Below, in pieces: positions 16,103 to 23,642 of a stretch of DNA of 64,000 nt (position 1 is the stretch's first letter; each line of letters begins with the position of its first letter). This DNA is from Streptomyces sp. AC512_CC834 (lineage in GTDB: Bacteria > Actinomycetota > Actinomycetes > Streptomycetales > Streptomycetaceae), in the NCBI RefSeq assembly GCF_019049325.1, contig NZ_JAGMUO010000030.1, positions 1 through 64,000 on the forward strand, written 5' to 3'. The position numbers were made by a program, and so were the translations under genes. The notes under the pieces are model-generated. The model did no database searches. It had not been told where the DNA came from and saw nothing but the letters and a program-made list of their open reading frames with translations.

Positions 16103-16804
16103 ATGCCGTACGAACCGCCTACTCACACCGTCGAGCGCTCCCTTCGCGCCACGACCGGAGTGAAGGTCATTGCCGGTGTCGACGAGGTGGGGCGCGGCGC
16201 GTGGGCCGGTCCGGTCACCGTCTGCGCCGCGATCACCGGACTGCGTCGCCCCCCGGTCGGCCTGACCGACTCCAAGCTGCTCACCATCAAGCGACGCACC
16301 GAACTCGCCGTGGAGTTGCGGACCTGGGTCACGTCCTACGCCCTGGGGCACGCCTCTCCGGAGGAGATCGACGCACTGGGGATGACCGCCGCGCTGCGAC
16401 TGGCGGCGGTGCGAGCCCTGGAAACCCTGCCGGTCCGCCCCGAAGCCGTCATCCTCGACGGCAAGCACGACTATCTCGGGGTGCCTTGGCGGGTTCGTAC
16501 GGTGATCAAGGGCGACCAGTCCTGCGTCGCCGTCGCGGCGGCCTCGGTGCTCGCCAAGGTCCAGCGCGACAAAATGATGGCCGAACTGGGTGTCGACCAT
16601 GCAGACTTCGCCTTTGCGGACAACGCCGGGTATCCGTCGCCCGTGCACAGGGCCGCACTGGAGGAGCGGGGCCCCACCCCGCACCACCGGTTGTCGTGGG
16701 CGTATCTTGATGCGCTGCCCCAGTGGCGGCACCTCAAGAAGGTCCGCAGTTGGGTGGACGGAAGCGTTCCGGAAATCGAGGGTCAGCTCGGATTCGATTT
16801 CTGA
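16103..16804 (+). CDS. rnhB: Ribonuclease HII
   Basis: Cytoplasmic endonuclease that cuts RNA in RNA-DNA hybrids, including single ribonucleotides left by DNA polymerase. The signature [16 protein letters not shown] near residues 24-39 supplies the first acidic pair and the GRG recognition triad. [11 protein letters not shown] and [12 protein letters not shown] supply the other active-site residues. At 233 residues it is of usual length. The ATG at 16103 follows GGGGGC; TACGCT nine nucleotides upstream may be the -10. The next gene starts 68 bp later on the same strand. Confidence 0.95.
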   Translation: MPYEPPTHTVERSLRATTGVKVIAGVDEVGRGAWAGPVTVCAAITGLRRPPVGLTDSKLLTIKRRTELAVELRTWVTSYALGHASPEEIDALGMTAALRLAAVRALETLPVRPEAVILDGKHDYLGVPWRVRTVIKGDQSCVAVAAASVLAKVQRDKMMAELGVDHADFAFADNAGYPSPVHRAALEERGPTPHHRLSWAYLDALPQWRHLKKVRSWVDGSVPEIEGQLGFDF

Positions 16805-16872
16805 CGGTTCCGCTCGCAGGCATGTGCCACCCGCCGACGCGAGCCGCACCAACGTTTGATAAATATCAGCTC

Positions 16873-17505
16873 ATGCCTCTCATTCCCGAGGAGCCTCAGA
16901 TTCACGAGCAGGCCCAGGGTCCCCGCGCCACTCCGGCCAGTGGCCGCACCGCGCCGACCCCCCGCCCCGTACCCGGTCCCCGTCCCGCGGCTCCGCCGCG
17001 CCCCGGCCGTCCCGGCCCGGTGCGGCCGGCACCGCCGGCGCAACGCGCGTCGCGAGACACTGCCCCGGCCAAGCCCGGACCCTCGGGTCCGGCCACTCCG
17101 GCAGCCGCCCCGGCCGCCCCGCAGATCCAGTTGATCCCGGCCACGCCCGACGGCGCGCTCGACGCCGCCGAAGAGGCCGTGGACCTGCTGCTGGACTCGG
17201 GTCGTACCCCCGGTGACGTGCTGGTGATCACCACTGGCGAACCCCACCCGTGGGCGGCCCACGAACTGTCCTTCGGTGACGCCGCCTACTGGGCGCAGCA
17301 CGACGCGGGCGACGACGTCTTCTACGCCGACGCCGCCGTCGCGGACCGTGCCGCGTCGCGGACCGTGGTCGTGGTGGCGCTCAACGGTGGCCCGGAGGCC
17401 GCCGCTGTCACCGCCCTGACCGTGGCCCACTCCCGGGCCGGCGCCCTGCTGATCGTCTGCGGAGACCCGCAGCGGATCAACTCGGTGCTGGGCGCGGGCG
17501 TCTGA
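16873..17505 (+). CDS. Pro-rich protein with helicase C-terminal-like domain, unknown function
   Basis: A 210-residue protein in two parts. Residues 1-85 are low-complexity Pro/Ala/Arg. Residues about 86-210 form a compact domain with segments DVLVITTGEPHPWAAHE, DVFYADAAVADRA, TVVVVALNGG and ALLIVCGDPQRIN. These resemble the last part of UvrD-type helicases, where a final RecA-fold strand carries VxxCGDP. It lacks any Walker motif, so it cannot be a helicase alone and may be a domain that came from one. The start ATG at 16873 lacks a strong ribosome site; a TGATAAATATCA palindrome lies just upstream. Cotranscription with rnhB is possible. Confidence 0.7.
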   Translation: MPLIPEEPQIHEQAQGPRATPASGRTAPTPRPVPGPRPAAPPRPGRPGPVRPAPPAQRASRDTAPAKPGPSGPATPAAAPAAPQIQLIPATPDGALDAAEEAVDLLLDSGRTPGDVLVITTGEPHPWAAHELSFGDAAYWAQHDAGDDVFYADAAVADRAASRTVVVVALNGGPEAAAVTALTVAHSRAGALLIVCGDPQRINSVLGAGV

Positions 17506-17511
17506 GCCCGT

Positions 17512-17529
17512 TCCGCCGCGCGCGGCGGA
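17512..17529. terminator. Palindromic terminator between convergent genes
   Basis: TCCGCCGCGCGCGGCGGA, a perfect 18-bp palindrome seven bases after the stop of the upstream gene. Confidence 0.55.
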
Positions 17530-17760
17530 CGCCGGTGTGACACAGGGGGCGCCGGGCCGGAGCCCCCGCACGGTGGCGGCTTCGGTGTGCCCAGCCGCAC
17601 CCGACGTCCTGGCGACGCACGCCGGCTCCCCGCGCGACGAGACAAGACGGGCGGCACGGGTGGGCGTGCCCGCCAGGACAACAGCGGCGTACGGGTGATG
17701 CCGCGTCCTGTCACTGGTCGGGCCCTCCCGTAGCGGTCCCCGGACCGCCACTCGTGGCGC

Positions 17761-18375
17761 TCAGCGGGCCGCCGCACGGCGCAGGACATCCGACGCGACA
17801 CCGCCGGTGCGCGGCGGCGGAGGGGGCGTCTCCGACGTGGCGAAGGGCTCCGGCGCCGACGCCGCGTTCGGCCGGCGCCCGGCGCGGCCCTCGCCGAGGA
17901 CCTGCCAGCCGTCCCGGGTCAGCGTGATGTACGCGCCGCAGCGCAGCCCGTGCAACGTGCACGCGTCCCGCAGCCCCCACATCCAGGCGCCGTCCTCCTC
18001 CGTCCAACGCGCGTCGCCCTCACGGCAGTAGAGCAGCACGGCGGTGCGCACCGGTGTGCGGCGCCGCAGATCGTGCGGGATGACGCGGCGCAACTGGGAG
18101 AGCAGTGCGTTGCGGAACATCCATCCGTCGGCGGGGGAGCGGCGGCTGGTGAAGGAGGCGCTGGCGCGCAGTCGTTCGTCCGGATCGAGTACGGCCACGA
18201 CCGCCGTCGCCGGTCTGGGACGGTGCCGCGAGTGCAGCCCGCTGACGACCTCCCGAGGATTGCGCAGCAGCGGGATTCCGGCGGCAGCCCACTCCGCCGG
18301 TTCGAGCATGCGACTGGCGGAAACGGCGGACGACGAAAACGAGGCCGCCGAGGACGGAGCGAATCCGAAGGTCAC
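17761..18375 (-). CDS. Hypothetical protein, unrecognised family
   Basis: A 204-residue soluble protein I do not recognise. The GTG at 18375 has a very good ribosome site (AAGGGAGGAAC), and codon use matches its neighbours, so it is likely real. A Ser-rich start (SSAASFSSSAVSAS) is followed by EWAAAGIPLLRNPREVVSGLHSRH and then VVAVLDPDERLRASASF. Further on come LLSQLRRVIPHDLRRRTPVRTAVLLYCREGD and WMWGLRDACTLHGLRCGAYITLTRDGWQVLG. The middle looks like an alternating alpha/beta fold. The C-terminal 40 residues are Pro/Ala-rich. It is divergent from recQ across 314 bp. Confidence 0.7.
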   Translation of the reverse strand: MTFGFAPSSAASFSSSAVSASRMLEPAEWAAAGIPLLRNPREVVSGLHSRHRPRPATAVVAVLDPDERLRASASFTSRRSPADGWMFRNALLSQLRRVIPHDLRRRTPVRTAVLLYCREGDARWTEEDGAWMWGLRDACTLHGLRCGAYITLTRDGWQVLGEGRAGRRPNAASAPEPFATSETPPPPPRTGGVASDVLRRAAAR

Positions 18376-18689
18376 GTTCCTCCCTTCGGCTACGCGCCCA
18401 CACTGCGGGCAGGGTCGGATTCGGGGAGCGCGCACCGCAGTGAAGCCCTGCCGGATCACGGGAGGGCCGTGCGGGGAGCGGACTTCAATTCTTCCTGTCG
18501 AACTTGGATGCGGCAACGAGCAATTGAGACCGACGACCGTTATCGACTGATGTGCGTTCTATATCCCTACCCGGAGCGCCGCCTGGTGACGCATGGGACG
18601 CGGCACGCGCAACGGCACCGGAGCTGGCGGCCACGCGTGACGTTGTGGCTGATTCGCTGATTGTCAGTGCCATCGGGTTGCATGGGGGC
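18376..18689. other. Divergent promoter region between the unknown gene and recQ
   Basis: 314 bp without a gene. The part from about 18480 to 18570 is clearly richer in A and T than its surroundings and probably holds both promoters. No SOS-type box fitting CGAACRNNNGTTYG was found. Confidence 0.45.
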
Positions 18690-20849
18690 ATGGACCATCA
18701 GGAGCTCCGCACCGAAGCCGACGCCGTCCTCGCCGAGCTCGTCGGCGATCCCGGGGGCCCCGCGCGGCTGCGTGAGGACCAGTGGCAGGCGGTGGCGGCC
18801 CTGGTGGAGGAGCACCGGCGCGCGCTGGTGGTGCAGCGCACCGGCTGGGGCAAGTCGGCGGTGTACTTCGTTGCCACCGCACTGCTGCGTCGGCGTGGCG
18901 CCGGCCCCACGGTGATCATCTCCCCACTGCTGGCGCTGATGCGCAACCAGGTCGAGTCGGCGGCACGGGCGGGAATCCGGGCGCGCACGATCAACTCGGC
19001 GAACCCGGAGGAGTGGGAGAAGATCTACGGGGAGGTCGAGCGGGGTGAGACCGACGTTCTCCTGGTGAGCCCCGAGCGCCTCAATTCCGTGGACTTCCGC
19101 GATCAAGTACTGCCGAAGCTCGCGGCCACGACCGGCCTGCTCGTGGTGGACGAGGCGCACTGCATCTCCGACTGGGGTCACGACTTCCGTCCCGACTACC
19201 GTCGGCTGCGCACCATGCTCGCCGAGCTGCCGGCCGGGGTGCCGGTGCTGGCCACCACCGCGACCGCCAACGCACGGGTCACGGCCGACGTGGCAGAGCA
19301 ACTGGGTACGGGGGGTGGGGACGCTCTGGTGCTGCGGGGGCCGCTTGACCGGGAAAGTCTTCGGTTGGGTGTGCTCCGGCTGCCGGATGCGGCGCATCGG
19401 CTGGCGTGGCTGGGGGAGCGGCTGGGGGAGCTGCCTGGCTCCGGGATCATCTACACCCTGACGGTGGCGGCGGCGGAGGAGGTCGCGGCGTTCCTGCGGC
19501 AGCGGGGACATCCGGTGGCTTCCTACACGGGGAAGACGGAGAACGCCGACAGGCTGCAGGCGGAGGAGGACCTGCTGGCGAACCGGGTGAAGGCGCTCGT
19601 GGCGACCTCGGCGCTGGGCATGGGCTTCGACAAGCCCGACCTGGGGTTCGTCGTGCATCTGGGGTCGCCCTCGTCCCCGATCGCCTACTACCAGCAGGTG
19701 GGGCGTGCGGGGCGCGGCGTGGACCACGCCGATGTTCTGCTGCTGCCGGGACGGGAGGACGAGGCGATCTGGGCCTACTTCGCTTCGGTGGGCTTCCCGC
19801 CGGAGGAGCAGGTGCGGCGCACGCTGGCGGTGCTGGAGGAAGCGGGTCGTCCCTTGTCGCTGCCGGCGCTGGAGCCGTTGGTGGACCTTCGCCGTTCGCG
19901 GCTGGAGACGATGCTGAAGGTCCTGGACGTGGACGGCGCGGTCAAGCGCGTCAAGGGGGGCTGGACCGCGACGGGACAGCCGTGGGCATACGACGCGGAA
20001 CGGTACGCGTGGGTGGCCCGGCAGCGGCAGGCGGAGCAGCAGGCCATGCGGGACTACGTGGCGACCACGGGGTGCCGGATGGAGTTCTTGCAGCGGCAGC
20101 TCGACGACGAGAAGGCGGTCCCGTGCGGTCGCTGCGACATCTGCGCCGGGCCCTGGCTCGATCCCGCCGTCTCCTCCGCGGCCCTCGCGGCGGCGACGGG
20201 GGAGCTGGACCGCCCGGGCGTGGAGGTCGAGCCCCGCAAGATGTGGCCGACCGGGCTCGCCGCGGTGGGCATGGACATCAAGGGACGCATCCCCGTGGGC
20301 CGGCAGGCCGTCACCGGGCGCGCGCTCGGGAGGCTGTCGGACATCGGCTGGGGCAACCGCCTGCGGCCGCTCCTGTCGGCGCAGGCGGTGGACGGTCCGG
20401 TCCCGGACGACGTACTGGACGCCGTCGTGACGGTGCTGGCCGACTGGGCCCGCTCACCGGGCGGCTGGGCCGGCGGCGCTCCTGACGCGGTGGCGAGGCC
20501 CGTGGGCGTCGTCGCCATGCCCTCCCGCACCCGCCCCCAACTGGTCGCCTCACTGGCCCAGGGCGTGGCCCGGGTCGGCAGGCTCCCGCTGCTGGGCAGC
20601 CTCGCCCACACCCCCCACTCCGACGAGCACGCCGCCCACCGCAGCAACTCCGCCCAACGGCTGCGCGCCCTGGCAGAGTCGTTCACCGTGCCCGACGAAC
20701 TGGCCGCAGCCCTGGCCGGCACCCCCGGCCCCGTCCTGCTCGTCGACGACTACACCGACTCCGGCTGGACCCTGGCCGTGGGCGCACGCCTCCTGCGCGA
20801 GGCCGGTGCCGCGGAGGTGCTCCCGCTCGTTCTCGCCGTGGCCGGATAG
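18690..20849 (+). CDS. recQ: RecQ-type helicase fused to a ComF-like phosphoribosyltransferase domain
   Basis: A 719-residue ATP-dependent 3'-5' DNA helicase of the RecQ family. Motif I TGWGKS is at 51-56, DEAH at 154-157 within DEAHCISDWGHDFRPDYRRL, and motif VI QQVGRAGRG at 335-343. A zinc cluster uses C462, C479, C482 and C485, followed by a winged-helix-like stretch. The last about 100 residues are not typical RecQ. They contain RTRPQ, SNSAQRLRALAESF and a PRPP-loop-like motif VLLVDDYTDSGWT (682-694), the layout of ComF-type phosphoribosyltransferases. The ATG at 18690 is the best start I see. The fused domain is conserved in sequence pattern, so a role in sensing or using nucleotides is possible but unproven. 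Confidence 0.9.
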   Translation: MDHQELRTEADAVLAELVGDPGGPARLREDQWQAVAALVEEHRRALVVQRTGWGKSAVYFVATALLRRRGAGPTVIISPLLALMRNQVESAARAGIRARTINSANPEEWEKIYGEVERGETDVLLVSPERLNSVDFRDQVLPKLAATTGLLVVDEAHCISDWGHDFRPDYRRLRTMLAELPAGVPVLATTATANARVTADVAEQLGTGGGDALVLRGPLDRESLRLGVLRLPDAAHRLAWLGERLGELPGSGIIYTLTVAAAEEVAAFLRQRGHPVASYTGKTENADRLQAEEDLLANRVKALVATSALGMGFDKPDLGFVVHLGSPSSPIAYYQQVGRAGRGVDHADVLLLPGREDEAIWAYFASVGFPPEEQVRRTLAVLEEAGRPLSLPALEPLVDLRRSRLETMLKVLDVDGAVKRVKGGWTATGQPWAYDAERYAWVARQRQAEQQAMRDYVATTGCRMEFLQRQLDDEKAVPCGRCDICAGPWLDPAVSSAALAAATGELDRPGVEVEPRKMWPTGLAAVGMDIKGRIPVGRQAVTGRALGRLSDIGWGNRLRPLLSAQAVDGPVPDDVLDAVVTVLADWARSPGGWAGGAPDAVARPVGVVAMPSRTRPQLVASLAQGVARVGRLPLLGSLAHTPHSDEHAAHRSNSAQRLRALAESFTVPDELAAALAGTPGPVLLVDDYTDSGWTLAVGARLLREAGAAEVLPLVLAVAG

Positions 20850-20962
20850 CCGGATAGCCGGGCAGTCGAACTCCGCCGGGGCGGGGGGCGGGGTGACGTG
20901 TCCCTGATGGGAGTTATCCACAGGTAAAAGCGGAACTTCCCGATTCGCGAGATCGTCGGTCC

Positions 20963-22543
20963 ATGACGAACCACAGCGAAACGACTGGATCCTCCGAGAA
21001 CGGCGACATCTCGGGAGCCGCGGAGCCTGGTCAGACGGACGGCACCGCGCACGACGGCCCCGGAGACGAACACCAGGTCACTCTGCGCACCCCCGCCGAA
21101 CTGGCCGACGCCCTGCCGTACCTGCTCGGGTACCGCCCCGAGGACAGCATCGTCCTGGCCGCCCTGCGCGACAGGGACGGACGGGGCCGATTCGGCGGCC
21201 GGGCGAGGCTCGGCATCCCCGCGAGCGCGGACGACTGGGCGGGCGCGGCCGGGCAACTGGTCCACGGCCTGGTGATCGGAAGCGAGCGGCGAGGGGTCCG
21301 GCCCGAGCAGATGGTCGCCTACCTCTGCCAGGAACCGGCCCGGGGCGAGACCGGCCGGGACGTGATGGAGCGACTGCGGCCGCTGGCCCAGAAACTGCGC
21401 GTGGAGTGCGGTGCCCTCGACGTCCCCGTGGTCGAGGCCCTGTGCATCTCGGCCGGGCGTTTCTGGTCGTACTGCTGTGACGACCAGGTCTGCTGCCCGG
21501 ACGAGGGCGTCCCCATGGGACTGCCGGGTACGTCGGTGCTGGCCGCGGCGGCCACCTACGCCGGCCTCCAGGTGCGCGGCTCGCTCAGTGAACTGCGGGC
21601 CAGGCTGCTTCCCGGGGAGAGCGCGACGGTCGAGCAGGTGGCCGCCCTGGACGCCGCCGCCACGACGCTGGTCTCCCGGATCCTGGACGCCGCAGGCCGC
21701 TCGGACGTGGCCGAGGAGACGCTGGAGACGGCGGAGCGGGCCATGCGACGCCTCGCCGAGGCCCCGCCCGTGTCCGGCACGCCGGCCCAGGACCTGCGCG
21801 ACGACCAACTACTCGGGTACGACGAGGCGGCGGCGTTGATCCTCGGACTCCAGGACCGTACGACACGCGACCGCGCGGCCGCATGGATGGAGGGTGACGA
21901 AGCGGGACCCGCGATGCGCCTCTGGCGGGCGCTGGCACGTCGCTGCGCCGGACCGTACGGCGAACACGCGGCCGCGCCCCTCACCCTCGCCGGATGGGTC
22001 GCCTGGTCCACCGGTGACGAACTGGAGGCCCGGGAGGCCCTGGCCATGGCTCTCGGCGCTGATCCCGACTACCTCTTCGCCCGGCTCCTGCACCAGGCGT
22101 GCAACGAGGGCCTCGATCCCGAGTCGATCCGCCGCTGCCTGCGCGAGGGCAGGGGCGGCGGCGGGCGCACGGCGGGCGGCGCTTCGGACGCCGCTTCAAA
22201 CGGCGCTTCGGACGGTGACGGGCAGAGCGGTGCGCCGGCGGAGCGGGAGCCCGCCGAGCCCTCGTCCGCTCCGCCGCCCGGCCGCCGGCGCCGCTCGCGC
22301 TCCCTCGCCCCGGCCAACGGCGCCCGTCGCCGCGGGAGGGCGCAGGGCCGCGAGCCGGGCGTGAGGAGTGTGCGACCCCGCACTCCGTCCGGGAGCGATC
22401 GCCCCGGGGCCACAGGGCCGGGCCAGACCCGTTCTCGCGTCTCCGGGACACGGCCCACGGGCCGAAAGGACGCCTGCCCGGAAGGCGCGCGTACGGCAGA
22501 GCGCGGGACCGAAGGGAGCGAGAGCGGCAGCGAGCGCCCCTGA
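20963..22543 (+). CDS. DUF4192 domain protein with disordered C-terminus
   Basis: A 526-residue protein of unknown function. Residues about 38-400 match the actinobacterial DUF4192 pattern: LRTPAELADALPYLLGYRPEDSIVLAAL at the start, ALCISAGRFWSYCCDDQVCCPDEG in the middle, and ARRCAGPYGEHAAAPLTLAGWVAW plus a TPR-like ARLLHQACNEGLDPE segment near the end. Clustered cysteines around CCDDQVCC may bind metal. The last about 120 residues are Gly/Ser/Arg-rich and probably disordered. It follows recQ by 113 bp on the same strand. It is of interest as a conserved companion of the helicase, but no function can be given. Confidence 0.85.
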   Translation: MTNHSETTGSSENGDISGAAEPGQTDGTAHDGPGDEHQVTLRTPAELADALPYLLGYRPEDSIVLAALRDRDGRGRFGGRARLGIPASADDWAGAAGQLVHGLVIGSERRGVRPEQMVAYLCQEPARGETGRDVMERLRPLAQKLRVECGALDVPVVEALCISAGRFWSYCCDDQVCCPDEGVPMGLPGTSVLAAAATYAGLQVRGSLSELRARLLPGESATVEQVAALDAAATTLVSRILDAAGRSDVAEETLETAERAMRRLAEAPPVSGTPAQDLRDDQLLGYDEAAALILGLQDRTTRDRAAAWMEGDEAGPAMRLWRALARRCAGPYGEHAAAPLTLAGWVAWSTGDELEAREALAMALGADPDYLFARLLHQACNEGLDPESIRRCLREGRGGGGRTAGGASDAASNGASDGDGQSGAPAEREPAEPSSAPPPGRRRRSRSLAPANGARRRGRAQGREPGVRSVRPRTPSGSDRPGATGPGQTRSRVSGTRPTGRKDACPEGARTAERGTEGSESGSERP

Positions 22544-22740
22544 AGCGGACGAGCGCCGGGGCGTCCCAGGAGTGAGGGCGCCCCTGGGAGAGCTTGCTCG
22601 GCGTGGTCGAAGAAGCGTCTTCCGGGCAGAAATCATGGGCTTGACCTGGTATGACGCGTCCGCACCCGGCCCTCCGGGCGGGCGATGGGAGGCGCGCGGG
22701 GCGGAAGTGGATCAGCGCCCGCAGCGGTTGGTGAAGGGAG

Positions 22741-22768
22741 TGTTTATCGTCAGGCAGACGACTATGAT
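22741..22768 (+). promoter_or_regulatory. Promoter and likely autoregulatory operator of the NrtR-type gene
   Basis: TATGAT (22763-22768) lies six nucleotides before the ATG. Immediately upstream an inverted repeat TCGTC-AGGCA-GACGA (22747-22761) fills the -35 to -10 spacer. A repressor bound there would shut the promoter, and an NrtR-type protein is encoded directly downstream. Confidence 0.5.
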
Positions 22769-22774
22769 CGCCGC

Positions 22775-23533
22775 ATGCCCTACGACCCGTCAGCCTTTCC
22801 GCCCTTCGCCGTCACTGTGGACCTGGTCGTGCTGACCGTGCGCCGCCACTCCCTGTGCGCGCTGGCGGTGCGCAGGGGCGAGCCGCCGTTCCAGGGCCGC
22901 TGGGCCCTGCCCGGCGGGTTCGTGCGGGCCGACGAGGACCTGGCGCAGGCCGCGGCGCGGGAGTTGGCCGAGGAGACCGGGCTGTGTGTCCACGACCCGG
23001 CGGCGCCGATCCAGGACAATGGCGCCCACCTGGAGCAACTCGCGACCTACGGCGACCCCGGGCGGGATCCCCGCATGCGGGTGGTCAGCGTCGCCCACCT
23101 CGCGCTCGCTCCCGACCTGCCCGCACCGCGGGCGGGCGGTGACGCCAGCAACGCTCGCTGGGCTCCGGTCGAGGAACTGCTGGAGCAGAGTGGCTACGGC
23201 CGCGTCGACGAGGCGGTGGCACCGCTCGCCTTCGACCACGCCCAGATCCTGGCGGACGGGGTGGAGCGAGCCCGCTCCAAGATCGAGTACTCGTCACTGG
23301 CCACCGCGTTCTGCCCGCCCGAGTTCACCGTCGGCGAGCTGCGCCGTGTCTACGAGGCGGTGTGGAGCGTGGCGCTCGACCCCCGCAACTTCCACCGCAA
23401 GGTGACGGGTACTCCGGGCTTCCTCGTTCCCACCGGCGGAACGACCACCCGTCAGGGCGGCCGCCCCGCCCAGCTCTTCCGCGCGGGCGGCGCCACCCTC
23501 CTCAACCCCCCGATGCTGCGTCCCGAGGTGTGA
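22775..23533 (+). CDS. NrtR-type Nudix-winged helix regulator
   Basis: A 252-residue protein with an N-terminal Nudix domain and a C-terminal winged helix, the layout of NrtR regulators that control NAD metabolism and bind ADP-ribose. The Nudix box is complete: G-x5-E-x7-REL-x-EE-x-GL within GGFVRADEDLAQAAARELAEETGL (residues about 46-69, read as two overlapping parts). Many NrtR repressors have lost hydrolase residues, so this one could also hydrolyse a substrate. The C-terminal block YSSLATAFCPPEFTVGELRRVYE starts the DNA-binding part. No NAD gene is adjacent, so its targets are elsewhere or only itself. The transcript is probably leaderless. Confidence 0.87.
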   Translation: MPYDPSAFPPFAVTVDLVVLTVRRHSLCALAVRRGEPPFQGRWALPGGFVRADEDLAQAAARELAEETGLCVHDPAAPIQDNGAHLEQLATYGDPGRDPRMRVVSVAHLALAPDLPAPRAGGDASNARWAPVEELLEQSGYGRVDEAVAPLAFDHAQILADGVERARSKIEYSSLATAFCPPEFTVGELRRVYEAVWSVALDPRNFHRKVTGTPGFLVPTGGTTTRQGGRPAQLFRAGGATLLNPPMLRPEV

Positions 23534-23642
23534 CACCGAGCCCGGGCGGGGGACCTCGGAGCGAGGGGCGGACAAGAGGTCAACGGCCCGATAGGTCGTG
23601 CGATACCGGAAAAATCGGGTATGGCGCGCTATCTTGCTACGG

